DNA of 64,000 nucleotides from positions 1 to 64,000 of the forward strand of contig JAHJTV010000084.1 of the NCBI GenBank assembly GCA_018829445.1, read 5' to 3'. A program made the position numbers and the translations under genes. Of the stretch, positions 28,172 through 37,535 are shown piece by piece (the stretch's first letter is position 1; each line of letters opens with the position of its first letter). This DNA is from a bacterium (GTDB lineage: Bacteria > SAR324 > XYD2-FULL-50-16). The notes beneath the pieces were generated by a model. The model worked only from the letters and a program-made list of their open reading frames with translations, was not told the origin of the DNA and made no database searches.

Positions 28172-30265
28172 TCAATTACGTTCCATTGTAATGACTCTCT
28201 GTCGTGAATTATCTGCTTTTTGCATGATTCGATTTTCTTTTATGCCGCGTCCCATCCGCAGGTTTTCTCCAACACCGTATATACTCCTTTCTTCATCCTT
28301 TACAACAATATTTTTGACCAGTTCATTCAGATCAAATGCCTGTGTCGTTAACTCGGCAACTGCAGAGGAAGTCTCTTCTGAAATGGCTGAATTCTGCTGC
28401 ACAATATTGTTAACATCTATCAGACTGCTATTTATCTGGACTACCATCTGGGTCTGCTCGTTGGAAGCTGCGGCCATGTCACCAATGATATCGTGAACCT
28501 TTTCCACCAACTCAACAATTTCTTCAAGAGCGCTGGAAGTCTGTTCGGCAACAGCGACTCCCTTTTCGACCTCTCTGGTCGAATTCTCAATCAGCCGGGT
28601 TGTGTTTTTGGCTGCTTCAGAGCTTCGGCCGGCAAGGCTTCGTACCTCTTCCGCCACCACTGCAAAGCCCTTCCCGTATTTTCCCGCTCGGGCTGCTTCA
28701 ACGGCAGCGTTGAGTGCCAGAAGATTCGTTTGAAATGCTATCTCTTCAATCACTTTCACGACTTTTGTCACTTCACTGCTTGTGTTTTTTATCTCATTCA
28801 TGGAACGGCTCATGCCATCCATTTGTGAACTCCCCTTTTGAACCGCCTGTAAAGATTGCTCGGCAAGTTGTCTTGCAGAGTCCGCATTTTGGCTAATACT
28901 CTGTGACCTGGCGCTGACTTCATTCATGGAAGAGGACACTTCCTCAAGATTCGCAGCCTGACTAGAAGTGCCATTGGCAAGGGTTTCGGCAGAATTTGAT
29001 AGATCGTTGGCTCCTGTATTAACCCGATCGATTATCGCTTTCACTTGCACAATAATCTTTCCCAGCATGGAAAGGGATTCATCTACTCCAATCTGCAGAT
29101 CCTTGATCTCGCCCACAAAGTTGCCTTCAACCTTCCTGGAGAGATCTCCGTCAGCAACACTGTTCATTACGATGATGACATTGCCGATGGCAGACTGAAT
29201 TGAATCCAGTAATGAATTCAATATGGATGCAATTTTCCCGATCTCATCGTGGGAACGAACAACGATGCGTTGCTTCAAATCACCCTTGATTACGCTGATT
29301 ACTCCGCTTTGAATATCACTCACCGGAACCAGGATCTTATTAACGATTATGAAGATCGCAATGGATATGACTAATATGCTGCTGACCAAAATAATAATAT
29401 TTAATGTCAGCATGTTAGTTACCGGAGAGAAGGCTTCTTTGCTATTCGCTGTTACCCCTATGGTCCAACCCGTAGATTCAATTGGCTGGAAAGAGACAAG
29501 TTTGTCCACTCCTTTAAAGGTATAGAATATGATCCCCTTTTTCATTCTGATCATCTCCCGCCCGAAATCAAAGGTGTTCATATCCAGTTCCATGATGAGG
29601 CTGGCATCGGGATGACTCACAATAATCCCTTTTTGATTATAAATATAGGAATACCCACCTGCGATCTGCTTTGTGTTAACAAATTTTTTACTGAAATACG
29701 CAAGATCAATTACACCGACCAGAACCCCTTCAATACTATTTTGAGTACTGATAGGGGCTGAAATAACGAAAACCGGATTTCCGGTCGACTTACTCTTTAA
29801 AACATCAGATATAAAAGGAATGCCTTTCATAGAATTTTGAAAATACTCTCTGTCTTTTACGCTAATTTTACCGATCTGTTCGACTTGTGCACTGGCGATT
29901 ACATTGCCTTCAGAATCTGTCAGAACCAGTGACTCGTAAAAACCATACTGAGAGGCTTGTTCCTTTAGGAATTCATTGATATCCATTCGAACGGTTTCTT
30001 TGTTGCCAGTTGATAGAAACATTGACTTTATCAGTTTTTGCTTACTAGCACTAATAATGTCTTTTTGAGTGCGAAGTACCCAAGAATCGAGATGATTCGC
30101 GGTCGCATCGCCCATTTGTACAATTTCATTGGTTATTGCTTTTTCGAGAACACTTTTTGATCTGATAAACGAGAAGACAATGGCGATACTCATGAACACA
30201 GTAACAACGACCAAGGTCGGTATTAGTATTTTGCCTTTTATCCCTATCTTGGAAAAATCCTTCAT
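28172..30265 (-). CDS. Methyl-accepting chemotaxis protein with Cache sensor
   Basis: This 697-residue chemoreceptor has an N-terminal membrane helix (about 12-33), a periplasmic double-Cache-like domain (about 35-270, with SDREYFQNS-type and YIYNQKGIIVSHP features), a second membrane helix (about 283-308), a HAMP linker, and a long cytoplasmic coiled coil. The highly conserved signalling tip is seen in EEIAFQTNLLALNAAVEAA and GFAVVAEEVRSLAGRS. It lacks a clear C-terminal CheR-docking pentapeptide. The ligand is unknown, although Cache domains often bind small organic acids or amino acids. AAAGGGAG precedes the ATG. No other chemotaxis genes are in the window. Confidence 0.92.
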   Translation of the reverse strand: MKDFSKIGIKGKILIPTLVVVTVFMSIAIVFSFIRSKSVLEKAITNEIVQMGDATANHLDSWVLRTQKDIISASKQKLIKSMFLSTGNKETVRMDINEFLKEQASQYGFYESLVLTDSEGNVIASAQVEQIGKISVKDREYFQNSMKGIPFISDVLKSKSTGNPVFVISAPISTQNSIEGVLVGVIDLAYFSKKFVNTKQIAGGYSYIYNQKGIIVSHPDASLIMELDMNTFDFGREMIRMKKGIIFYTFKGVDKLVSFQPIESTGWTIGVTANSKEAFSPVTNMLTLNIIILVSSILVISIAIFIIVNKILVPVSDIQSGVISVIKGDLKQRIVVRSHDEIGKIASILNSLLDSIQSAIGNVIIVMNSVADGDLSRKVEGNFVGEIKDLQIGVDESLSMLGKIIVQVKAIIDRVNTGANDLSNSAETLANGTSSQAANLEEVSSSMNEVSARSQSISQNADSARQLAEQSLQAVQKGSSQMDGMSRSMNEIKNTSSEVTKVVKVIEEIAFQTNLLALNAAVEAARAGKYGKGFAVVAEEVRSLAGRSSEAAKNTTRLIENSTREVEKGVAVAEQTSSALEEIVELVEKVHDIIGDMAAASNEQTQMVVQINSSLIDVNNIVQQNSAISEETSSAVAELTTQAFDLNELVKNIVVKDEERSIYGVGENLRMGRGIKENRIMQKADNSRQRVITMERN

Positions 30266-31363
30266 TTAAAAACTCCCTTTCAGCAATTTCCAGTTCTTAA
30301 TGATCTGAATTAATTTGATACTATAAAATGTATTTTTTTGTTTTAACTTGACTAATGCTGGAAGCTCAGGTTAGCATCTTATCTGCAGCATGAGGGTGAC
30401 TCAAGAGATCACTTGTTGCCCCAATTTCTATTTAACAACTATACTTGATGCACACTAAATCTGCAACCTGATTTAAAAAGCTACTGATTTAAACAATGAA
30501 CAACTTTTTAAAAACATAAGGCCTTTTCTTTGAATACAAAATTAATTCAAAGATAAAGACCTTCCACAGGTTTTTCGGAATACAACTAGGACTTAATCGT
30601 TTATCTCTTTACTGCCAAATCGTACTAATCGATGTTTTTCGATAAAAACCAATGTTGCACTCGATTAAATCCAGCAAACTTTCAAAAAAAAACTTATCAA
30701 GTACGGGACATTGACTTCGTATTGAAACTTATTCCTACGCGGTATCTGTGCTATTGCTGATGTTGTAACATCCAATTGCCCTACTGTCTCAGCCAGTAAT
30801 ATCCTCCTGATCCAGAAATATGATCGCCAGCGTTCTTCTGATTTGATATAATGTATGATGTCGTGTTCCAGATCGATAATACCACGCTTTTCGATTCATT
30901 TTTTCATTACTGTGCTCATTGTACCAAGTGAAATCAAATCAAATCTCGACCCTCTTTAATACTTGCTTTCTTCATTATTGCATTAAGTCTTTAATCTTAT
31001 AAAATCAGCTATATTTGCTTTTTGCATAAAGTGTTAAGAATGTCTCCAACTTGGTTTTGGGCAAACAATTCTTTAAACAAAATTCTTTTTTTACAAAGAA
31101 ATAGATATGATTTGATCAAGTTACAACGAGTGATATGACTGATTTGGAAGGAAGAAGAGGTGAAATTGTGGAGACTGCGGAGATTTGACGCTTTTGGTTT
31201 CTGAAAAAGACTTCTAAATCTCCGCCCTAAATTCTATTTTAATTAATGTTGAATATGGAATGTTGAAGCATTGCCTGATAATTACTCCCCGGTGATTAAA
31301 GACATCAAAGCTCCACTTGCAAGCAACCTCAACATTTCTATTCATCAACGACATCATTTCCGG
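30266..31363. other. Long AT-rich intergenic region
   Basis: About 1.1 kb with no intact gene. It contains a possible decayed reading frame (30665-30895, minus) and a hairpin with 10-bp arms (GCGGAGATTT at 31177-31186, AAATCTCCGC at 31216-31225). Confidence 0.5.
30665..30895 (-). pseudogene. Possible remnant of a coding sequence
   Basis: This stretch on the minus strand is open for 76 codons and reads like protein in its first half (GIIDLEHDIIHYIKSEERW, then RILLAETVGQLDVTTSAIAQ). There is no start codon or ribosome binding site, and a stop (TGA at 30896-30898) directly precedes it. A run of nine T residues lies near its end. A one-base change there would extend the frame through FFESLLDLIECNIGF to a later stop. 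I cannot assign a family. Confidence 0.25.
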
Positions 31364-33892
31364 TCAAGGTGATGGCCGGATGATGGTTGTTGATTCAAGA
31401 TCCGCTAATACTGCCTGTTTATCCATTTCTATGACTTTGTAGTCGAAATCATGATGTCGAAGGTATTGATCATTGATATGAGGGCTGGCTTTCCAACCGG
31501 AATTGATGAACCAGCTCTGCCCCCCGCTGGGAATAGCGCTCAACAGCCGGGGAGGGGAACTTCCAAACTCCATGATGGTGGTCCAATCCGGCATGCCGTT
31601 ATGCTGCACAGCGTCCGGTAAGTATCCCAGTCCAACGGCTGCACCGGCAACAGGGCTTTCCTTTAAATAAGACGGTCCATCCGGAATCGGCATCGATCTG
31701 TCCGGATCATCCGATCCGCCCTGGCTTAAATAACGCCAGAACACCGGCAGTTTCCATTGTTCCATGTTTTTGGACTTGAAAGTCTTCTTTAGTTCGGAAA
31801 TGGTCAGACGGAGGGTTTCAAGTATAACTGAATCGCGTGACTTGCCGTTGAGAAAATCCCATTTTACCGGTAAGCCGGCCTGATCTCCTTCCAATACACG
31901 TAAAAGGAGACTGGTTCGATACTTGATGTAAACATCGGCATCCAACTCATGCCACCACTTATCGATGTCATCTTCAAAAATGAACTGTTCGGCAACCGGC
32001 AGCCATTTTCGAAAGATGGTTAATCCAACATGATCATAAAATCCATCCCTGTCCTGATCTTCGTATAGTTCGTTCCAATCAACCATTTGGGCAACCGCTT
32101 GTCTGAGATCCTTTTCATTAGTTCCTTTAACTGCAGAATGCCAGAACTGTTCGAAAAATCGGGGTGATGTGATCGTCAGATCCACACTGCCAAAAGCGGC
32201 TGCGATGGTGCGGTTAAATTGTTTCATGTCATCGATGGTGATACTGGAGTCGGCTTCAACCAGCGAAACCGGCAGGTAGGTTCTAAAGTGTTTTCCCCAG
32301 CGTGAGGCATCACCATAGGTTGCGTCGGATGTTGGTTTGCTGTTCCAGGCGAACAGGTAGTTCTTTTTCGGATTTTTAAGGTAAGGCCGTTGCTTTACGG
32401 GGACTGGGTGTTGCCATTCATATTCACCTGTTCCGGGGGTTGGTAGTCTGGGATCGGTGCCAGGTGCACGATTCGGCAGATTTCCGGTATGCCACACCGC
32501 AATATTGCCTTTGCTGTCTCCAAAACTGACATTATTGTTGGCTTGTATCTTTCCGTTTAGTAGGTTTTCTTCGAACTCTTCCATGGTTTTTATTGACATT
32601 GTTCGTGCAAACAAGGCCCAAGCGTCAGTTTCTCCCATCCAAAAAGCCCATCGTTGAGAATAAGCCCTGTTGTTTTCCAGATCCCAACCGATCACCGGAC
32701 CGTGGATTGTACGCGCAACTTCAAATGTGAGGGGATCTTCATCCTCCACTTCTATTGTTTCGGTGCGAACAATCATATCATGCCATTCATCTCTGAACCA
32801 ATATTGATACTTGTTTTGGGGATTAAGAGTTTCTGTAAACGTATCGATGGTGTCACGCTCCCCGGTTGTTATCAACCAACCAAAGTTGGATGTTCGCCCC
32901 ATAACAGGCAATCCGAAGGGGGCAATGCTCAATCCCGCTACATCTATTCCGGCCCCGTTAATATGAACTTCATGCCCATCAGCGGTAGCCTGCATCATCA
33001 AGACATTTCCGTTTTCCGATCGACCCGGAGCTATCGTAAGACTGCGGCTGGCTCCTCTTGTCAAACCACTTTTTTCGAGCATACCATAATATTTTTTCTC
33101 ACTCTGCCGGGATTGTTTCAAAATAGGATCAATATTACCGCCGGAAACAACAGTGGTATTGAATTTCGGTTTCAAAGAAGTCTTGTTGGCAGTAAACTGA
33201 TCAGACATTGTTGTGTAGGCATCCGGATCTGAAATGACTAAGACATCATCAAAAATGATCTTTGCATTGTCTTCTCCATACCGTTTAACAAGGTCGTCAT
33301 AGAACTTTTGATTCAGCAGTTCGTTGCCTCCGGCTGTGCTGTATAAGCGGGTGATAACGGAGAGTGCCGCCACAATATCTGTATCCCGGTAGTGTCGCAG
33401 GGGAACATCCAGAAAATCAAACTCGAACGGCAGTTTGGCTTTGGGATTTATTCGGGCTTCTTCCACATAAAAATTGATTCCGGCTACCATTGACTGAAAC
33501 AACTCCCTCATTTCCGGGTCCATGGCGTCGATCATATCTCTCCTTTCAGCTTCGGTGTATCCGTCGGTACGTGCTTTTTTATCCACCGATACCAACTCGC
33601 TACCGAATATGGCGGCCAGCTCACCCATTCCGGCACGACGAACCATCTCAAGTTGGAACAGGCGGTCTTCAGCCATTGTGTACCCCACTGCGAACAAGAT
33701 ATCTTTTTTTGTGTCACCATAAATGTGAGGAACACCGGAAGAATCCCGGTATACCGTGACTCCCTGAGTTACTTTGTTGGTGGATATTTCCTGATTTCGT
33801 ACGATGGGGATTTTACCGGTACAATCCCCCAAAACAATAGCTAAAGCCAGAAGTATAACGGTTTGTCTTAAACTCCTTCTCCAATCTCCCAT
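31364..33892 (-). CDS. Divergent penicillin acylase-family protein
   Basis: An 842-residue homologue of the acylase at 23746-26121. Alpha-chain motifs are clear (GVTVYRDSSGVPHIYGDTKKD, FAVGYTMAEDRLFQLEMVRRA). The processing site reads RGA-Ser282-RSL instead of the common GSNNW form, and the usual NDPH segment after it is replaced by QATADGHEVH. The nucleophile is therefore present but the surrounding asparagine and DPH residues are not, so self-cleavage and activity are less certain. A hydrophobic N-terminus (about 9-22) indicates export; the nearby cysteine is in a poor lipobox context. GGGAGGA precedes the ATG. The substrate is unknown. Confidence 0.8.
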   Translation of the reverse strand: MGDWRRSLRQTVILLALAIVLGDCTGKIPIVRNQEISTNKVTQGVTVYRDSSGVPHIYGDTKKDILFAVGYTMAEDRLFQLEMVRRAGMGELAAIFGSELVSVDKKARTDGYTEAERRDMIDAMDPEMRELFQSMVAGINFYVEEARINPKAKLPFEFDFLDVPLRHYRDTDIVAALSVITRLYSTAGGNELLNQKFYDDLVKRYGEDNAKIIFDDVLVISDPDAYTTMSDQFTANKTSLKPKFNTTVVSGGNIDPILKQSRQSEKKYYGMLEKSGLTRGASRSLTIAPGRSENGNVLMMQATADGHEVHINGAGIDVAGLSIAPFGLPVMGRTSNFGWLITTGERDTIDTFTETLNPQNKYQYWFRDEWHDMIVRTETIEVEDEDPLTFEVARTIHGPVIGWDLENNRAYSQRWAFWMGETDAWALFARTMSIKTMEEFEENLLNGKIQANNNVSFGDSKGNIAVWHTGNLPNRAPGTDPRLPTPGTGEYEWQHPVPVKQRPYLKNPKKNYLFAWNSKPTSDATYGDASRWGKHFRTYLPVSLVEADSSITIDDMKQFNRTIAAAFGSVDLTITSPRFFEQFWHSAVKGTNEKDLRQAVAQMVDWNELYEDQDRDGFYDHVGLTIFRKWLPVAEQFIFEDDIDKWWHELDADVYIKYRTSLLLRVLEGDQAGLPVKWDFLNGKSRDSVILETLRLTISELKKTFKSKNMEQWKLPVFWRYLSQGGSDDPDRSMPIPDGPSYLKESPVAGAAVGLGYLPDAVQHNGMPDWTTIMEFGSSPPRLLSAIPSGGQSWFINSGWKASPHINDQYLRHHDFDYKVIEMDKQAVLADLESTTIIRPSP

Positions 33893-34347
33893 CAGATCCT
33901 CCCTATAAATAAAAATTTATTCAATGTACGGTCAGACTGCTATGTTTCAATATTCTGACAGGCAAGATAACTCCATCAAAGTTTCCCAAACAGCTTTATT
34001 GCTGACTGCAGCCTTCACCATTAAATGCGAATAAAATTCACATTTAATGAATTACAGACACTCCCGATTTTGTCAACGGCAAAATGTAAATAGTATTCAT
34101 CTTTTACAGGATGCATTGTTTTTATGGATTCAGATTTTGATCAGCAAATAACTAAGCAGTGTACAAGATTCGGATAAACGGATTCACATCTTCATTGAAT
34201 TGTCATAAAAACGAATGACCTGATTTAATTCATCAAACCATGACTTTACTCTAACCGTCTCTTGACGTAGGTTATTAAATAAAGCATAACTCTGTTTACT
34301 GCTTATCTCTATTTTGAGATTTCGTTCAATATTGATGAAGGATCGGT
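33893..34347. other. Divergent intergenic region
   Basis: It lies between the acylase gene (minus) and the LytS-like kinase gene (plus) and should hold both promoters. The only clear structure is the palindrome at 34020-34048. Confidence 0.5.
34020..34048. promoter_or_regulatory. Near-perfect 29-bp palindrome, candidate operator
   Basis: Arms ATTAAATGCGAAT and ATTCACATTTAAT pair at 12 of 13 positions around AAA. It lies in the divergent region, 128 bp from the acylase start and about 300 bp from the kinase start. The lack of a T-tract favours a protein-binding site over a terminator, but no regulator can be named. Confidence 0.35.
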
Positions 34348-35355
34348 TTGAATAAAAACCTGACTCATGTTGTGATAACAGTTTCAGTACTGGCTTTTTC
34401 TCTTTTGCTGGGTGGGGGGCTCAGTCTGATTATCGGACTGAGTTACGATGCCATCATATGGATATCTCCACGCATTATTATTATTGATTCCTTATCATTG
34501 GGACTGGCGATTCTAGTCAGCCTTTATTTTAGCCGGTTTCTGGCAGTCAAGACCAGAAGCAAATCTTTGATCTTATTGCTTTCATTCAGTTTGATGCTTG
34601 GAGCCGGAATCATATCATTTGCCGGTTTCTTCCTGTCTAATCCCGCTTCGTTTTTATATTCTGATAATCGAACCGTAACTTTTCTACTGGTGAATCTTCT
34701 CTTCTTCATCACTATCAATATCATTACCAGTGGCTTTGTCGTTTTTCAACAAACGGTAATCGAGAAAGAGAAAGCCCTGAATGAGGAAAAAGTACTCAAA
34801 ACCCAGATGGAGCTGGAGTTGCTGGCTTCCAAAATAAACCCGCATTTTCTGTTTAATTCACTTAACCTCCTATTATCTCTGTTAAAAACCCCCGACAAGG
34901 CGGAAGAAACAGTGATTAATCTTTCTGAACTGTTGCGCTATCACCTGGATATTGGTGATACAAAGACAGTTTCGTTAAAGTCTGAACTGTCGATGGTTGA
35001 AAAATATCTTTTCATTCAAAAGTTGAGATTCGGAGAAAAGCTTACCTACCAGATCGATTGCCACGGAACCGGAAATATACCACCATTAATTATTCAACCC
35101 CTGGTCGAAAACAGTATCAAACACAATATGGATATAACGGACCACCTTTCAATCTCCCTCAAAATAACAGAAGAAGGAGACCAACTGGTCATATCCATAG
35201 CAGATTCCATGGCCGGTATCCGTCCGGAGATGCTGGGGCAGGGAATAGGGTTGACGGTAACCAAAAAAAGAGTTGAATATTTTGGAGGATCTTTTTTAAT
35301 AAAAAACGGGGGGATAGAACTATCTTTTAGTCATGATAAAAACACTAATAGCTGA
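34348..35355 (+). CDS. LytS-type sensor histidine kinase
   Basis: A 335-residue kinase with four predicted transmembrane helices (about 8-30, 40-62, 72-95, 108-133) and a His_kinase domain of the LytS/YehU family. Phospho-acceptor His166 lies in KINPHFLFNSLN. The ATP-binding region shows IQPLVENSIKHN and a shortened GQGIGLTVTKKRVEYFGG. The start is TTG at 34348, with GAAGGA 5 bp upstream; the first ATG would delete the membrane domain. It overlaps the response regulator gene by 23 bp, so the two form one signalling pair. The signal sensed by the membrane domain is unknown. Confidence 0.88.
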   Translation: MNKNLTHVVITVSVLAFSLLLGGGLSLIIGLSYDAIIWISPRIIIIDSLSLGLAILVSLYFSRFLAVKTRSKSLILLLSFSLMLGAGIISFAGFFLSNPASFLYSDNRTVTFLLVNLLFFITINIITSGFVVFQQTVIEKEKALNEEKVLKTQMELELLASKINPHFLFNSLNLLLSLLKTPDKAEETVINLSELLRYHLDIGDTKTVSLKSELSMVEKYLFIQKLRFGEKLTYQIDCHGTGNIPPLIIQPLVENSIKHNMDITDHLSISLKITEEGDQLVISIADSMAGIRPEMLGQGIGLTVTKKRVEYFGGSFLIKNGGIELSFSHDKNTNS

Positions 35356-36061
35356 TGATGAACAGCATGCCATTGATCGGTTGAAAGATCTGCTGTCAGA
35401 CTATGAGCAGTTTCAAATTGTGGCAATTGCCAGGGACGGAAGCGAAGCGTTGGAAAAAACGGTATCTTTGAATCCGGAGGTAGCGTTTTTAGATATCAAT
35501 ATGCCCGGTGTTTCAGTGTTCAAAACCATCTCATCATTGAATGATCCTCCCCTGATTATTTTTCAGACAGCCCACTCCAAATATGCGACCAATGCCTTTG
35601 ACATCAACGCGCTGGACTATCTGTTGAAACCGATCAGCCGGGAAAGATTCCAGCAGGCTGTCTTGAAGATTTTGGATAAAATGTCCCAGGGCTCGCAAAA
35701 ATCTGCGACGTCGGAATCCCCGGAAAAGGATCAGATAGAGAAGATCTCGGTCAAAACGGAGGGAGTAATTAAGGTTATTCCGGTTGATGATATTCAAAAG
35801 ATCTGTTTTGAAGAGGGGCTCAGTTTCCTTTATACCCGAGAGGGACGTTTTCTATCCGACCATTCTCTGAATTACTTTGAGCAGAAACTGGAAAGCGCAG
35901 GATTCTTTAGAAGCAGTCGAGCTGCACTGATAAACCTTAATTTTATCACAACAATCAGCAAGGGCTTTAAGGGAGGCTTCTTCATCGAATTAAAAGACGG
36001 TTCAAAGGCGGAATTATCCCGACGAAAAGCTCAAGTACTAAAAAAACTGCTTGATTTTTAG
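35333..36061 (+). CDS. LytTR-family response regulator
   Basis: A 242-residue regulator. The N-terminal receiver domain has the acidic pair DDE near residue 8, phospho-acceptor Asp54 in FLDINMPG, and the conserved Lys in LLKPIS. A linker follows (about 115-140), then a LytTR DNA-binding domain (about 140-240; DDIQKICFEEGLSFLYTREGRF and FFRSSRAALINLNFI). Such regulators bind direct repeats upstream of their targets. Its gene overlaps the end of the cognate LytS-like kinase gene. The next gene (bactofilin-like membrane protein, 182 bp downstream) is a plausible target or operon member. Confidence 0.9.
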   Translation: MIKTLIADDEQHAIDRLKDLLSDYEQFQIVAIARDGSEALEKTVSLNPEVAFLDINMPGVSVFKTISSLNDPPLIIFQTAHSKYATNAFDINALDYLLKPISRERFQQAVLKILDKMSQGSQKSATSESPEKDQIEKISVKTEGVIKVIPVDDIQKICFEEGLSFLYTREGRFLSDHSLNYFEQKLESAGFFRSSRAALINLNFITTISKGFKGGFFIELKDGSKAELSRRKAQVLKKLLDF

Positions 36062-36243
36062 GCTCATGAACCATTCAACAGGTAAATTGCACCGCTCATC
36101 ATAAAGTCCAGCCACTCATCTTTATTTACTCGCCAGATTCTGTTGCGATCAGCATATGATTACCTATAGATATTTACATAACTTCAATAGCCACTATTGA
36201 GGTCAACAAAACAATAATAGTAGATCACATTGAGGAGGCACAG

Positions 36244-37362
36244 ATGAAAATTAAATCGATATTGTTTTTATGTATTCTGCTGGTAATCGGTGTCAATCTG
36301 GCAGCCGTAGAAGTGAAAGTGGATCATGCGCATTGGGTGGAAACCGAACGGTTTAATGAGGATTACCTGTTTACCGGTAATTATCTTGAGTTTCAAGGTG
36401 AAACCAGGGATCTGTTTGCTTTTGCAGAACAGATAGATTTTTCAGGGAAGTCGTCATTAGCTCTAACAGCCGCTGCCCGTCAGATATATGTTGCTGGAAA
36501 CGTCGGTAATGGTGTTAAAGCAGCCGGTCGGACAATCATAATGAAGGGAACGTCAACGGGAACCAATTTTCTGGGGGCGGAAAGCGTGATTTTTGAGTCG
36601 GAGAGCCAGACAACGGGTGATACGTTTATCGGGGCCAGGCAAATTCTGGTTAAAGGGAAGATATCCGGAGATCTCTATGCAGGGGCTGGTGAAGTGTCAA
36701 TTCAAAATGAAATTCACGGTAATGTTAAAGTTTATGCCGGGCAATTGAAGATTGAGGAAACCGGAAAAATCATCGGAAATCTGATCTATTATTCCGATCA
36801 TCCGCTTAGCATAGAAGAGGCAGCACGGGTTACAGGCAATATAACATTTGAAAAAAAGGAAGGAGGGTTTTTCGATGACACTTATACTGATGACATTTTT
36901 AATGGAACCCTCATATTCTCTATACTTTTCAAGTTGTCTTTTGCAATTCTGGGATTTTTGCTACTGCTGTTTCCTGCTACTCGGTTTTTAGAGAAACGGT
37001 TGACTCATAAACAGATACTGTCGCACTCTCTTTGGGGTCTGATTCCAATATTCATTTATCCGACAGCGTTTGTAATTTCAATCCTTTTGGTAATAACGAT
37101 TCCCCTTGCCGTTTCACTGCTTTTTGCCTTTGTTCCTGTGCTCTTTGTCACAAAAATCATCGGTATTACTGCAATTGGAGGATTTATCACCAATGCCCTG
37201 GATCTTAGAACAAAAAGTCGTTACCTGTTCTTTCTGATCGGAATAATCCTCTACTCTTTGCTGAGCTTGATTCCAGTATTCGGATTCCTGCTGATGGTTT
37301 TTGTTTCAGCTATAGGTTGCGGAATCGTCTTATCAGCATTATTACAAAAGCGATTCGTTTAA
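36244..37362 (+). CDS. Bactofilin-like beta-helix protein with C-terminal membrane domain
   Basis: A 372-residue protein with a signal peptide (about 1-21). Residues about 35-205 form repeats of roughly 18 residues rich in Gly, Ile and Val (AARQIYVAGNVGNGVKAAG, then KGKISGDLYAGAGEVSIQN, EIHGNVKVYAGQLKIEE). This is the pattern of the polymer-forming cytoskeletal (bactofilin-type) right-handed beta-helix. Four or five hydrophobic helices follow (about 225-370). Here the repeat domain would face the periplasm or outside rather than the cytoplasm. It may act in envelope organisation or stress sensing. GAGGAGG precedes the ATG. It follows the LytS/LytTR pair on the same strand and may be controlled by it. 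Confidence 0.65.
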   Translation: MKIKSILFLCILLVIGVNLAAVEVKVDHAHWVETERFNEDYLFTGNYLEFQGETRDLFAFAEQIDFSGKSSLALTAAARQIYVAGNVGNGVKAAGRTIIMKGTSTGTNFLGAESVIFESESQTTGDTFIGARQILVKGKISGDLYAGAGEVSIQNEIHGNVKVYAGQLKIEETGKIIGNLIYYSDHPLSIEEAARVTGNITFEKKEGGFFDDTYTDDIFNGTLIFSILFKLSFAILGFLLLLFPATRFLEKRLTHKQILSHSLWGLIPIFIYPTAFVISILLVITIPLAVSLLFAFVPVLFVTKIIGITAIGGFITNALDLRTKSRYLFFLIGIILYSLLSLIPVFGFLLMVFVSAIGCGIVLSALLQKRFV

Positions 37363-37380
37363 ACCAGAACATTATCCAAA

Positions 37381-37408
37381 AGGCGGCCACGTAGAGCCGC
37401 CCTACCGT
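37381..37408. repeat. Dispersed GGCGGCC/GCCGCCCTACCGT repeat, short copy
   Basis: AGGCGGCCACGTAGAGCCGC followed by CCTACCGTTA is almost the same as the end of the repeat at 260-316. It is intergenic. Confidence 0.6.
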
Positions 37409-37535
37409 TATTTTTCGATCAAACCCGGGATTATGGTAGACTGGGATTATGTTCCCATAAAGATATCTTGAAAACAGTCTCCAGTATCACCGATGGTATT
37501 TTAGTACTAAATTTTTGTAATAATAGGATGTTATA

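Noticed and set aside
31177..31225. Attenuator or small RNA based on the GCGGAGATTT/AAATCTCCGC hairpin
   Set aside because: The loop is about 29 nt, there is no T-tract, and no promoter could be identified.
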